Of a stretch of 64,000 nt of DNA, positions 1-12,515 are shown in pieces. Positions within the stretch are counted from its first letter, which is position 1; every line of letters starts with the position of its first letter. The position numbers were made by a program, and so were the translations under genes. This DNA is from Hyparrhenia diplandra (taxonomy: Eukaryota > Streptophyta > Magnoliopsida > Poales > Poaceae), in the NCBI GenBank assembly GCA_015847255.1, contig JADLZK010001925.1, positions 558,001 to 622,000 of the forward strand. Reading direction: 5' to 3'. Below the pieces are notes generated by a model. That model did not search any database, was not told the origin of the DNA, and saw only the letters and a list, made by a program, of their open reading frames with translations.

Positions 1-741
1 TGTCTTTCATTAGTGATGTCTTCAAGAACCTCTCACCTCGCACGCCTCAAACTCCAAAGCCCTCTATCTAACACCTGCATAGCGCTTCTTCCAACTTCAA
101 GCAATCAATGTTTTTGCTGAATTTCACATACTCATCATGAGTCTATCGTTCCCAAAAATACCCACTATGGAGACCTCAGCAACCCATATCCTCACATAGC
201 AAAGAAATACATCTACACCCACAATGCTTTGTATGGAGCCAACCAAAACTAGCCTGAAGCACATAAAAGCACACAATCATGCAACATATCCTCCAAGATC
301 TTAATAGCTCACTAAAATTGGTCATCTATATGAGAATGGACAACGATACTCATATCAAGTTTCATGACCGAAGCACATTCTAGAACTTTCCAAAATTAGA
401 CACAAACGAAGAATCATGATCTAACGTGATAGACTTGGGCACAACAAGCAATCGACAATGTCGTTGATATACAACAGAACCAAATCTATAGTTGAATTAG
501 TCATCTTCATTGGAATAAGGTGGACCACTTGGTAAACCTATAAATGACAACACCAATATCATCTTTACCTCTACAAAAGTCGGGCAATCCAACCAAAAGT
601 TCATTGTTATATTCTTTGATTTTCCTTTAGGGAGCTCCAATGTTTTTAACAACCTAGCTAACCTTCATTACTCAGCCTTCACCTTGTGATAAATACCACA
701 AAAACCACATACTTAACAATATCAACTTTCATCCACTTCCA

Positions 742-1640
742 TCAAAAATATTGCTTCAAATCTTGATACATCTTAGTCACACTTAGACATGCCATATATT
801 GTTGCAATGAGCTTCCTTCAAAATATCTAGATTCACATAGCTTTCTACGGATCACGTAGACGACCTCTAAAATAAATAGTGCCATCAACCTCCATACTAA
901 ACTCATGGGGTTTACCAACCTCAATGCACTTGTGAGTGCCGTAGAGAGTAAGTTCTTACAACTAAGCCATCTCACCTTCTCATGCCATGGTGACTGAATA
1001 AAAATTGGGTCTCCTCACATGCAAACTCCAACATAGCAAATAGAAATACTCTATGGTCATCAATCAATACCATGAATGCTTTAGGAGCATAGGTCCTACA
1101 AAGGATAGGGGTAAGAATGGGGTGGATTTTTCCTAATATCCGCTTGTCTCAATAAAGGTCAAAACCTTGCATGTATTGTCACTATCTAAATCCAAACATT
1201 TAGTATCAGATAGTATAAGAATACGAATATTCAACATTAGATTTCTAATATGTATCTAAGGTAGATATCAGTATCTGAATGATCAAAATGTGGGTGTAAG
1301 ATAAAAAAGAAAATATGGGGTAGAATATGAGATATAAGACATAACACAAGATCACTAGTATTCGTCTAAATCTGATATGGTTTCATTCCTAAATATAAGA
1401 GCATCTACACCAACATTTTTGTTTATTGGATGATACTAAATAGTCAAATCATAATCCTTAATGAACTCTAGCCACAAGGATAATGCATCCAAAACTTCAA
1501 TCCAAATACCACTATTGCCAACTCAGAATCATGTGTAGATAAATCAGCTCATGTTTCCTCAACTACCTAGATGCATAAGAGATCACCCTACCTTCTCGCA
1601 TGAGCACATACCCATACTAATATTCATACGTATTGTAAAA
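742..1640 (-). pseudogene. RNase H and integrase remnant of Ty3 pol
   Basis: Translating the minus strand gives GYVLMREGRVISYASR (about 1613-1566), then a stop and LR, then THDSELAIVVFGLKFW (about 1535-1487). These are the linker and RNase H core typical of plant Ty3 polymerases. Further along come DGTIYFRGRL (about 893-853) and TKMYQDLKQYF (about 785-747), the region leading into the integrase HHCC zinc finger. Order and spacing match a Tekay/Del-type pol. Multiple stops and frame changes mean no protein can be made. Decayed RT and integrase-core sequence probably flanks it on both sides but is hard to align by eye. Confidence 0.75.
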
Positions 1641-2700
1641 CACTTTCCATTCTCCAAAAATCCATAATAGGATTACTCACCAATTTGTTCTTCAAAGTTC
1701 AAAAAGCTCACTTCAAACTCAATAATCTATATATCGTATAAAGAAAAACCTCATTGGTTATTTCTCTTGCCATGCAGAGTGTCCACAATTGTATCCACTA
1801 GCAAACGTCATTAGGTCTTCATTCAAACTATTTACATTAATAACCACATCATTTACTAACATATATTTAGTTGTCTACATTAGAACCCTTAAAATCATCC
1901 ACTAACATGTATTACATTACCAACACCATACCTATACATCTCCTAATTCTTATTAGTTAACATTCTAAGCTACTTATATTTCTTCTCTATACGGCAGCAG
2001 CGTGCGGGCAACCCACCTTGCCAAACAAACCCTTTATAGTTAACTTTGTGATATATTTTCAAAGACCTGGATTAGTTCTAAACAAACTAATGATGGTATT
2101 CACAAGTCCAAGAAATCTTCGGACATCCATGGCAATAGTTAGTCTCTACCACTACACCAAACAAATATCATTCTTGGGATCAACAATGTTTCCATCCCAA
2201 CTAATAACATGTCAAAAAAAAAAAATTGACTATGAAAATCTAGAAAGCACATTTGTTAGGTTTGCTATAAAATGCATTCATTGTTTCTATAACATCTCAA
2301 CCTAGAGAAGAATGGACGATCTTCAAACCATAGTAACAAAGGTCAATCTTCACTATCAAACAAAATTGCACGATAACCACACATTCTTCTCAACATGGCC
2401 CAAAAAACAACTGCTACTACAAAAACTAGAGCTTAGAGCATCCTTGCTCCCCAAAACATGGCTTCTGAATTAGGAAAGAAATGGCAAAACACTAATTCAC
2501 TACTAGCCAACATAATACTGAATAAGAATTCGCTATGGATCCATTGGAATAAAACTAGCAAAACAAGTATGTTTTCTTTGCCTATAGCTTTAACCACCGA
2601 TGCAACTTTATCAAAGGAACATATCACTCATATAACTCCAGCCAAAAACTTCACTAGTAAGTCTATTCATCTAGACATCAAAATTGATCCAATTAGTCTA

Positions 2701-4461
2701 TGTTGATATTTCTAACACGATCCCAATTAGGAAGGCGAAAAGAAATATATATGGGATATCTATCTAATCATGTTAGTTTGGATATGGGATTAACCTCATG
2801 ATCCAACAAAGCGAAGTTAGGCGGTGTTAGTAGTGGGATGTAAACTTAGCATCATTATCCATAGTGGAGTTAATCTCACAGGATATGCACTCAAGGTATA
2901 CCACTCATTTCTAGACATTACCTATACACTAGTCTGTCACTCTAGTAATAACACTCAAAGAAATACGGGCATGGTATTTGTTGAAAGGCCTTGATAAAAG
3001 AATGAACATGATATCTGCAAGCGCACAGATAGAAATACCATTGTAGCACTTCACCGGGAGTAATCCAGGTATCGTATTTATATTTTACCACAGGGAAGGT
3101 AAGTCTAAGGAAAGTAGAGAGAGAAAAGGATGTCTAAAGATTTATGAAGTGATTTACTTATGAGATCCACTTACAGTAGTATAATGCAGAGTAGCCATAT
3201 GCATCTAACATTACTCAACAGGATAAGTCACAAGATAAAGATAATTGAATAAATGATAACTACCCAAGTCTAAGATCATCATATGCCACTAGTATCATAC
3301 GAGCAAGTAGCATGTTATAGAAAGAATAGAAAGAATATTCCTAAGATACTCCTAATCATATGTCAATGAATACTACAATTAGTGCAATACATCTAGCTAT
3401 CATGACAAGGTTGGATTACTTCTACACATGGCAAGCATTACCAATAACAACCAAGGACGAAACTTGATCATTACCGTAATTATAGCTCGACATTCGGAGG
3501 GTGGACTACAAAGGACTCAACAGACTGTCACTCCCGCGATCTACCACACGCCCCGGAATGTAGGGTGCAATTGCGAGATAAATGTTATATAAACACCACG
3601 TTTACACATTGCTTATCACCCACATGGTGATCATCTATATGGATGCTATACAATTCCATGCATAAAATATAAGGCAATCTCACTAAACTAAACATATAAT
3701 CATAGCATGCATAAACACATATCAATAAGAATATAATAATTATATAGATCAAAGCCATAACAATAGTGTATCAATAATAATAATACTTACGGATCGAATT
3801 CAAGAGCGAAGAACAATGCTCTTGCTATTGCTTGACTATCGGGAACTCAAGATGAACTTGATCTTCAACTAGAACTAACTAGTTAGCTAGCTACTTCTAG
3901 TATGATGAACTAGGGCTTAGGTCTAGACTTGGTTGGACTTGATGAGAATGAATTGATAATGAATATTGATATCGGATACAGGATCATTTGGTCTTCTTAT
4001 ATAGTACTTGGCGATGAGCGTGAACCCTTGGATCAAACCGACCTTCAATAATGGTGTAGATACAACCTCAAGGTCGGTGGTAAACCGACATAAAAAAATG
4101 TGAGGCGACGGGGAGGACCCCACGGCGGCCCGGCCTAGTTAACAGCTTGGTGGTCGCCCGGGGTGGAGTGCCACCTTGGCATCCCGTTTGTTACGGTGTC
4201 CTCGGTATCTTCTAGAATGTTTTAGTCCACTTTTTCGGGTTGAGTTACTTCACGGTCAAGTCTTGTCATCATATGTCTTGTATATTCGGAACTTTCTCCA
4301 TTCTTCTCTGCAATTTATCTGTTAAGTCCTTGGAAAGTCACGAGAATACCAAAACTCGTGGAATTATGTTAGTTAGACCCCTAGACTTATGTTGGTCTTT
4401 AACTTAAACCCTTATTTCATGTTAATTAACTTATAATATTATGCTATAACATGTGTCAACA
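2701..4461 (-). repeat. 3' LTR of the Athila-like element
   Basis: It is 1761 bp, starts TGTTGACAC and ends AAATATCAACA on the minus strand, and is the intact copy of the pair. It matches 9977-11640 over most of its length, including the segment around 3000-3700, with scattered substitutions and small indels. Confidence 0.85.
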
Positions 4462-4476
4462 AGCTCCCCCAAGCTT
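4462..4476 (-). other. Polypurine tract of the Athila-like element
   Basis: AAGCTTGGGGGAGCT on the minus strand lies immediately before the TGTTGACAC start of the 3' LTR. It is the expected position and composition for the plus-strand primer in reverse transcription. Confidence 0.7.
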
Positions 4477-6891
4477 ACCTCTTGCTAGTCTCTTAGCAAG
4501 ACACATGATATAAAATTAAACTACTTACTTGGAGCAGGAGTTGCTACAACGCTATAACACCTTAAGAGTACACATGCTTTCAAACAAAATTTCTCTCTAG
4601 ATAAACTTTTTCAAAAATTTCAACTTACCCATATTACCTCTTACCTTTTGGGGCTTATAACTTTTTCTTCAATCTTGGGTAATTGAAAGATAGAACAATC
4701 AAGTTGAGCACTAAACCTCAAACTCTTTTGATCAACTGTCCTTCTGGAGTTTTTTTTGCTGGTTTTCAAATAAAACTCAAAGTTCCCAGTATGACTCTCT
4801 CTAATCTCTCATATGTGGTATTTGTGGATCCTCTCTAAGGCAATAAGGTAGTGTTGCCCTTCTCTCATAATATGTAGTATTTTTGGCTAAGGCAGTAGCT
4901 CACTATGCCTTCTTCTCTCTCACCCTATATCTAAGGCTTTATATCTGGAGCTCATAGGTAGGAGAAAACTAAACTTACTTACTAAGCATATATTGTAAAT
5001 TCAAGCAATGGATCCAAAGTTACAAGTCACACTGATCAAGTGGTGCATGTGTATGGTGGATAGAATATAGATGGTATAGAATATAGTAAAATGGATAGAA
5101 TGAATGAGGAAAAATCTTACTTATGCTCCTTGATGAATCATCTCTCTCTTTTTAAATTTGGAAATTCTATAGAGAATCTGGGTTGTATCTTTTTCTTTCT
5201 TTATTTTTCTTTTATGGAGAGGCGAGCATCTAAGTACCCATTGTTTTTCGGACATTTGTCCATTTTTTTTAACTCTCCTTTATTCTTTCTTTTTCTTAGA
5301 GAGGTAGGCTCTACTGCCCGTAGGACATTTGTCCATTTTTCATCTCCCCCTTTTTCTTTTTCTTTTTTTTTTAATCTACAACCCAAATCTCTTTTTACAA
5401 TAACTTTTGAGAGATAAACAAATAAAATGGAGCTTTTGTAAGATATTGGCTAGCAATGAATGAGTGGATGGGTATAGGAAATATTTTTGGTTGCTCTCTC
5501 CTAAGATAGGAGTAAAACATTTTCTTTGGCTAGAGTGAAATGAAATGGTAGTATATATATATATGTATGATGGTGATATATATGTGGTGGATGCGTACTT
5601 CGGGATGGAAATAGCATATAAGTGTATGGAGTCGAGTAGAGTGGAATGTAGTGAAGTGGAATGAGTGGAGTGGAGTGTACATGATCAGCATGACAAGTTT
5701 CTAAGGGTCGACAAAGATTGAACAAACTCAATGCAAAGCAAGCAGCCTATATATATATATATCAAAAAGGTTTTCCTAATCTAGGGAGCATGTATATATG
5801 GCTGTGGTAGGAGGTTCACACTCTTGTCACACAGGAACTTATCATGTGCATTTTCAATTTTCAAAATATAAATCTCCAGAAATCTAGTGTCACTAGGAGT
5901 AAGATCAAATAGCAGCTTAGACTATCATATATCATATCCGTCAATTACCTAGATTTTAGAGCAAGCATTTGCAACCCATAGGTTTCAGGGTTTAGAGTAA
6001 ATAAAAAATCAAAGTAATTTTTGCAAATGGAGCTCAAGAGAAATTAAGCTTGAAAGCTAGGTACTAGAAAAGTATAACAACGGAGCAACTATTCATCATC
6101 TCCATGTTGGCAGATTTTTGGGGTTCCTTTTAGTTAAGCAAAGTAAACTTAGTGTGCACTCTTTTTTTGATCCTTTTATTCACACTCTAACTAAAGACTC
6201 TTTAAAACAACTAGACTCTATAAAACTAGACTCTTAACAAACTTTCTAGCAAACAAAATATTTTAACTAATAATATATATAATAATAGATAGAGATACTT
6301 ATCGGGATAACAGGGGGTTGCACTCCCCAAGCTAGATTGGAGTGTAATCTTCAATCATGTAGAAGTTGAGGTAGTTGGCATCAAGGATGGCGCCTAACAT
6401 ATCTCTTCTCCTCTTGAAATCTGTTGATCTCAAATAGACAACAAAGCTAATGGAATTTGATTAAGCATTAGGGGTTAGTCACATTGCTTTTAACTTGCAC
6501 GGGAAATATTTTTTGATTTTTATTTTTCAAATTTTTATTTTATTTTTATATGCAAGAAAAGATAAAGTATTTATGCATCTTTATTTTATTTTTTTATGCC
6601 ACCACAAAGAAAAATAGCCTAGAGGTGTTTAGCCTCGGGGATATTAGCATGGGGCTTAAAAGGTTTTCACAAAACAAAAGACAAAATATTTTTATTGTTT
6701 TCAAATATAGATATAAAATATGAAAAAAGATAAACATGATATGGAAAGAATAAAATATGCAATGCGGGATTTTTATGGATAACTTACCGAATTACCTTTC
6801 GGCGAGGATTCGGCATTTTGAGTCCTCCGAACAAGACTTCAAATTCTGCTCTTTACTCCCATGGTATATCGAGTTGTCACAATCGGTGGCA
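4477..6891 (-). other. Noncoding interior of the Athila-like element
   Basis: AT-rich DNA with no recognisable protein. It contains poly-pyrimidine runs, a duplicated GGACATTTGTCCATTTTT motif (about 5248 and 5321) and short TA microsatellites (about 5560 and 5750). Reverse transcriptase and integrase would be expected here in an autonomous relative. I see none in any frame. Confidence 0.6.
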
Positions 6892-7430
6892 TTATGATTC
6901 TATAATTTTCTTCCGATGATGTTCGGGAGATGTCTTCTTCTTCCTCCATCTTTTGGATGATGTACTCTTCTCTGGAGTAGTTGATTCTGTTTTCTCTGTG
7001 GATGTATTAGGTGTAATAGAATTGATTTCTTCACATACCTTTTCATCTTCTAGATTTTTGATCCATCGTCTATTATGGCGGCGACGAGCTGACCTGTTCT
7101 GCCTGGGTATATAATTATTATAACTATTGAAATAAACACGTACCTTCTCTCTAGGGAAAGTGGAAATGAATCTCTCCTGTATGGATGTAGATGATTGCAC
7201 GAGTAGTGTTGAGGAACGGTCTCCCAAGCACTAATGGAGGGTCTTCTTCCTTTCCCATGTCCATGACTACAAAGTCAGTGAGAACATAGTGGTCCATGAT
7301 CTTGACTAGCATGTCTTTGGCAATTCCTTTAGGGATTCTATAAGATTGGTCTGCCATCTGTAGCTGCACATATGTTGGTTGCAATGGCAATTTTCCAAAT
7401 AATAATTCATATGTAACCTTTGCCATTAAA
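6892..7430 (-). pseudogene. Second retropepsin-like domain with basic tail
   Basis: The frame at 7426-7151 reads KVTYELLFGKLPLQP, then a core ending in VLGRPFLNTTRAIIY, the C-terminal part of a retroviral-type aspartic protease. Just upstream, where the catalytic D-(L)-G-S-S motif should sit, the sequence reads VSGIRINLM, so the catalytic Asp is missing. After a frameshift near 7155 the frame continues (7227-6892) into a Lys/Arg-rich tail of about 100 residues without a recognised domain. It follows directly on the first protease-like segment of the same element. It is probably inactive alone. Confidence 0.65.
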
Positions 7431-8085
7431 TTAATACGGATCCCAGACGTAAAATGTATTATAGAAAGTCAAACATTGAATAGAGCATGCGATGGTAGGC
7501 GTACCTGGGTCATCTTGTTGATGAAGCATCGGAGACTGAAGTAAATGATCATTATAAGAATTTACCTTATTTACCACCATTACCTTTGTAGGCTGTGCCG
7601 TCTTATTTCTATTCTGATTCCTCGTTCTATTCTTGTTGTAAACTTCCTTTGGTTCTGTAACATAAGGATAGGAATTTTGGGGTTGAGTAGGAGAGTAGTG
7701 TACCTTGTTCTTGAAAGTGAATTTCTCCCTTTTCCCTTTGATGTTGAAACAAATCTTCGCACTGTCTGCGTAGATGACAACTTTGGCTGAGCATAAGAAT
7801 GGTCTACCGAGTATGATTGTTGATCTTTCATTTCTTCCGGTATCTACAACTGCGAAGTCTGCTGGTACGTAAGAGCCTCTGATTCCCACACACACATCTT
7901 CAAGGATCCCCTCGGGATAACAGAATGATTGATCTGCAAACTACAAGCACATATTCAGTTTTCCACAATGGTTCACTATAAATCTTTTCATAAATTACCT
8001 TTGGTAGTATGTTCACGCTTGAGCTGAAATCACATAGAGCATTATCGAAAGTGTGCGTTCCAATCTTGATTGTAATGACTGGCCT
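7431..8085 (-). pseudogene. First retropepsin-like domain and linker
   Basis: Downstream of gag on the minus strand the translation gives ALCDFSSSVNILPK (about 8040-8000), an aspartic protease active-site region in which the usual D-L/T-G-A/S-S is D-F-S-S-S. After a frame break, GSYVPADFAVVDTG and IILGRPFLCSAK follow (7895-7780), the conserved C-terminal half. A polar, Asn/Gln-rich linker of ~100 residues leads to the second domain. In this family the protease releases gag and pol products. Loss of the active-site Gly makes activity doubtful. Confidence 0.65.
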
Positions 8086-9440
8086 TCATGTATCTTCCTT
8101 TTTAGGTGGCATTGAGTCATCCAACCAACAGCTTCCTGAGGTCTCTCTATAGTAACGACCTGCATTATAAATATCGACAAGGTTTGCAGTTTCTAATTCT
8201 TCCGGCTGCCCCGGAATCTTTCTTGGTGTGGTTAATGGAACAGATAACTGAGAAATCTGAGATTCTATCATTTTATTAAAGTTGTGTTGATTTTTAATAG
8301 CTGAAGAAAAGCTTTCTAAACGAGTATTGATAAGTTCAAGAGCTTTATCATTAGTTGCTATCTTTCTAGACAGATTCTCCATAGTTTTACCTTGGTTAAT
8401 AACAAGATCTCTCAAAGAAGGTTGATAAGTATTAAAATTGTTACCTTGGCAATTACCTTGGTAGTTGCCTTGATAGTTGCCTTGATAGTTGGGCCTCTGT
8501 TGGTTCCAACCTTGATTCTGTTGAGGACGGAAATTATTGTTGTTATTGATAAAATTGATGTCCTCCGTGATCTCTGGACAATTCCTGCCAGTGTGGCCTA
8601 TGTCTCCACATTCTTCACACGTCATGCGTGAGTCTTGAATTTGCATAACTGCCTTGGGTTGAGGATCTCTATCCTCGAGCTTCTTCATTATAAGGTCCAT
8701 TTTAGCAGATAGCATATCTACTTCTTTAAGCTGGTGCATTCCTCTCTTACGAGGTTGACGTTCTTCACTCCAACCTTGGTTGGAAGCCATCTTCTCAACA
8801 AGCTCTGTAGCATGAGTTAATGTAAGTGATAAGAAAGCACCACCAGCTGCAGCATCCATAGTTTCACGAGCACTGGGAACAAGCCCATGATTGAAAGTCT
8901 GCATCAACAGCCACTTCTCCATCCCATGATGTGGACATTCTGAAATATATTCTTGGAAACGCTCCCACGCTTCAGGGACTGATTCATCATGCTGTTGTTG
9001 AAAATTCAAAATCTTCCCCTTAAGGCATTTGTCTTGCCTATAGGAAAGAACTTAGCAAGAAAGGTTGTGGAACATATATCCCATGTTGTATTCTTATCTT
9101 TTGTAGCATAGAATCATTGCTTAGCTCTTCCCAACAGTGAGAATGGAAAGAGACGAAGCAAGATTGCGTCCTTGGATATGTCCTTCATAGTGAATGTGCT
9201 GCAAATCTCCAGGAAGTGTTGGAGATGAGCACTAGCGTCTTCATGTGCCTTTCCATAAAATTGACTAGCTTGCACCATGTTGATGAGCCCTGGCTTAAGC
9301 TCAAAGCCATTGTCTCCAACCTCTACCTTCGGACCGGTGAGGATGTTGTCTGTGGTAGGAGCTGAGAACTCACGAAGTGTCTTGGTTGCCATAGCTTCAA
9401 ATTCAGGTGTTAAGTTTCGAGTTGTTTGATTAACTTCCAA
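8086..9440 (-). pseudogene. Gag of the Athila-like element (broken)
   Basis: The N-terminal segment (9440-9114) contains ASAHLQHFLEICSTF and LRLFPFSLLGRAKQ, the capsid-like retrotransposon gag signature. A TGA at 9116-9114 replaces the Trp normally following RAKQ, and a one-base shift follows near 9010. The second segment (9009-8086) continues with ESVPEAWERFQEYI, MDAAAGGAFLS and a CCHC zinc knuckle CEECGDIGHTGRNC, then a GNYQ repeat and an Asn-rich spacer. The C-terminus runs into the protease region. Gag would form the particle. Only one nonsense codon and one indel separate this copy from an open frame, so it is not very old. Confidence 0.8.
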
Positions 9441-9464
9441 ATCGGTAGGTCTTGGTGTCTCTAA

Positions 9465-9486
9465 GATGATGATGATGATGATGATG
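9465..9486. repeat. GAT trinucleotide microsatellite
   Basis: Seven GAT units plus one base lie just upstream of the gag N-terminal segment (which reads right to left), so it may sit in gag N-terminal coding or leader sequence. Confidence 0.85.
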
Positions 9487-9950
9487 TAGGTCTTAGAGTT
9501 TGTCCGAGTTTTGCTTTTGCCTGCCGATTAATTTTTTTAGGATCTTCAACAAAATTTTTACGAAGGTTCCAATTCATACAATTCCCCAACATAAAATAAA
9601 AACAAATAGAAAACAGGGTTCAACCTGTTTGAGTATGTGATAATGGGTTCTCAATGCATTAGGTGATGTAAGTGATCTCTCTTGTTTTCTTATATGATGT
9701 GTTTATAGGATTTTTGGCTAGCACCCTTTCTAAACTAGGAAAAGTTAGAAACAATACCAACTTATTGGGAATAACACTATCTAAGTTTTTTGGCTAATAC
9801 CCTTTCAAACTAGAGAAAGCTGGAAAGAAGCACTAGAAAAACTTATGAAGTTAGAAAAACACATTTTAAAATTTTGAAAAACTATTTTCCAAACTAGGAA
9901 AGTTTTGAAAAACAAAGCCAAGAAAATTATTTTTCTAGATAGACTACACC

Positions 9951-9970
9951 TTCCCCAACAACGGCACTTA
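9951..9970 (-). other. Primer-binding-site-like sequence of the Athila-like element
   Basis: The minus strand reads GTGCCGTTGTTGGGGAA a few bases inside the 5' LTR. It resembles the TGGCGCCGTTGCCGGGGA primer site common in plant Ty3 elements, with differences consistent with decay at CpG. The tRNA identity is not asserted. Confidence 0.5.
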
Positions 9971-9976
9971 AATGCT

Positions 9977-11722
9977 TGTTGATATTTCTAACACGATCCT
10001 CATTAGGAAGGCGAGAGAAATATATATGGGATATCTATCTAATCATGTTAGCTTGGATATGGGATTAACCTAATGATCCAATAAAGCGAAGTTAGGCGGT
10101 GTTAGTAGTGGAATGTAAACTTAGCATCATTATCCATAGTGGAGTTAATCTCACCTGGATATGCACTCAAGGTATACCACTCATTTCTAGGCATTACCTA
10201 TACACTAGTCTATCACCCTAGCAATAACGCTCAAAAAATGCGGGGCATGGTATTTGTTGAAAGGCCTTGATAAAAGAATGAACATGATATGCGCAGCCAC
10301 GAGATAGAAATACCATTGTAGCACTTCACCGGGGAGTAATCCGGTATCGTATTTATATTTTACCATAGGGAAGGTAAGTCTAAGGAAGGTAGAGAGAAAA
10401 AGGTATCTAATGATTTATGAAGTGATTTACTTATGAGATCCACTACTTGATGTAGTATAATGCAGAGTAACCATATGCATCTAACATTACTCAACGAGGA
10501 TAAGTCACAGGATAAAGATAATTGAATAAATGATAACTATCCAAGTCTAAGATCATCATATGCCACTAGTATCATACGAGCAATTAGCATGTTATAGAAA
10601 GAATAAAAGAATATTCCTAAGATACTCCTAATCATATGTCAATGAATACTACAATTAGTGCAATACATCTAGCTATCATGGCAAGGTTGGATTACTTCTA
10701 CACATGGCAAGCATTACCAATAACAACCAAGGACGAAACTTTATCATTACCGTAATTATAAGCTCGACTAGTCCTACATTCAGAGGGTGGACTACAAAGG
10801 ACTCAGCGGGGATTTGTCACTCCCGCGATCTACCACACGACCCGAATGTAGGGTGCAATTGCGAGATAAACGTTGTATAAACACCACGTTTACACATTGC
10901 TTATCACCCACATAGTGATCATCTATATGGATGCTATACAATTCCATGCATAAAATATAAAGCAATCTCACTAAACTAAACATATAATCATAGCATGCAT
11001 AAACACATAATAATAAGAATATACAATAATTATATAGATCAAAGCCATACCAATAGTGTATCAATGATAATACTTACAGATCGAATTCAAGAGCGAAGAA
11101 CAATGCTCTTGCTATTGCTTGACTATCAGGAACTCAAGATGAACTTGATCTTCAACTAGAACTAGCTAGTTAGCTAACTACTTCTAGTATGATGAACTAG
11201 GGCTTAGGTCTAGACTTGGTTGGACTTGATGAGAATGAATTGATAATGAATTGATAATGAAAATTGATATCGACCCTAGGGGTCATTTGGTCTTCTTATA
11301 TAGTACTTGGCAATGAGCGTGAACCCTTGGATCAAACCGACCTTCAATAACGGTGTAGATACAACCTCAAGGTCGGTGGTAAACCGACATAAAAATGTGA
11401 GGCGACATGTGGACCCGGCTGGCGGCCGGCCTACATGGCACTAGCGGCCGCTGGGGTGGAGTGCCACCTTGGCATCCCGTTTGTTACGGTGTCCTCTGGT
11501 ATCTTCTAGAATGTTTTAGTCCACTTTTCGGGTTGAGTTACTTCACGGTCAAGTCTTGTCATCATATGTCTTGTATATTCGGAACTTTCTCCATTCTTCT
11601 CGCAATTATCTAAGTTAAGTCCAGAATACCAAAAGTCAGAGAATTATGTTAGTTAGATACCAAGACTTATGTTGGAATTATGTTATTTCATGTTACCCCT
11701 TATAACTTATGTTGGTCTTTAA
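9977..11722 (-). repeat. 5' LTR of the Athila-like element
   Basis: Direct repeat of 2701-4461. The inner end (AAATATCAACA on minus) is intact. The outer ~80 bp is scrambled and lacks the TGTTGACAC terminus, so the outer limit is estimated. Confidence 0.75.
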
Positions 11723-12515
11723 CTTTGTAGACTTAGTCCAACACACCATTATATATTCATTCCATTGGTATATGTCTCCAATGACTTCCATGCCACACCA
11801 ACTATAAAGCGTCTTCAATTTCAAGTTACATTCTTAGCATCCAAAATAACACTGAGCACAACACACTTGGCTTAAATACTCATAACCTCACAAACTCCAC
11901 ATAAGTTTATTCTCACCGCATCTTAACAACTGCCACAAGGATGGACTTAAGTTGTGTGGAAAACACTATACCAAACTAAGGTCAGGCTTAAAAGTCGCCA
12001 CTCCAATCTATAGGAAAAGGCACTCAATGACCCACCCATTTGATATGTCAAGAGAAAAATAGTTAGAATGCACGACATGGAGGCCATCCCATTCGTCATT
12101 CAACAATTTACTTTGAATACAAATAGTTGGGTCAACCTATCACCCGGTCAACCTCACTTAGCAAAGCAGAGAAGGCGTTGCGGGGGCCCTCCACTCAATC
12201 CATCTGCAAAGCTAACTAAAACCTACTCTAAAGGATTCCAAACTTATTCTTGGGTCCTACATATCAAAACTGCAACAAAAATATCTTATACCATTCAAAA
12301 AGGTAACTACACGACTATGAACACAAATCTAGAAAATGATTATAACATATATAAACAAAATTGCATATATGAATCGGCAAGATAAGAAGATAAACATATG
12401 ATCCTTAAGAAATACCAAACTCCCCCTATAAGTGCAAGTGTGTCAAGTTTTTAATTGAATCAAAATTTTAGCACAACTTAAGCCTAGAACCTATAACCTA
12501 GGCTCCGATACCAAC
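11723..12515 (-). other. Leader/gag remnant and primer site of the old Ty3 element
   Basis: AT-rich DNA between the nested insertion and the 5' LTR. The sequence GGCTCCGATACCA at 12501-12513 is complementary to the 3' end of initiator Met tRNA (one mismatch to the usual TGGTATCAGAGC) and lies two bases from the LTR, fixing the element's orientation as minus. No gag motif is readable. Confidence 0.65.

Larger units (their letters stand above)
2701..11722 (-). mobile_element. Non-autonomous Athila-like LTR retrotransposon (gag-protease only), nested in the Ty3 element
   Basis: Two direct repeats of ~1.75 kb (2701-4461 and 9977-~11722) bound a 5.5-kb interior. LTRs begin TGTTGA and end TCAACA on the minus strand. 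A polypurine tract (AAGCTTGGGGGAGCT, minus) abuts the 3' LTR and a degenerate tRNA primer-binding sequence abuts the 5' LTR. The interior encodes gag (9440-8086) and two successive retropepsin-like segments (8085-7431 and 7430-6892), then ~2.4 kb of noncoding AT-rich DNA. No reverse transcriptase, RNase H or integrase is visible, so mobility would have needed enzymes supplied in trans. The outer end of the 5' LTR is rearranged, so the right boundary is approximate and no convincing target duplication is seen. Confidence 0.8.

Noticed and set aside
2018..2706. Plus-strand frames of 80-95 codons
   Set aside because: They are antisense to the decayed Ty3 pol region and have no protein signature.
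11700..11740. TTAGTCYA on both outer sides of the Athila-like element as target duplication
   Set aside because: The outer LTR end is rearranged on this side, so the junction cannot be placed and the match may be chance.
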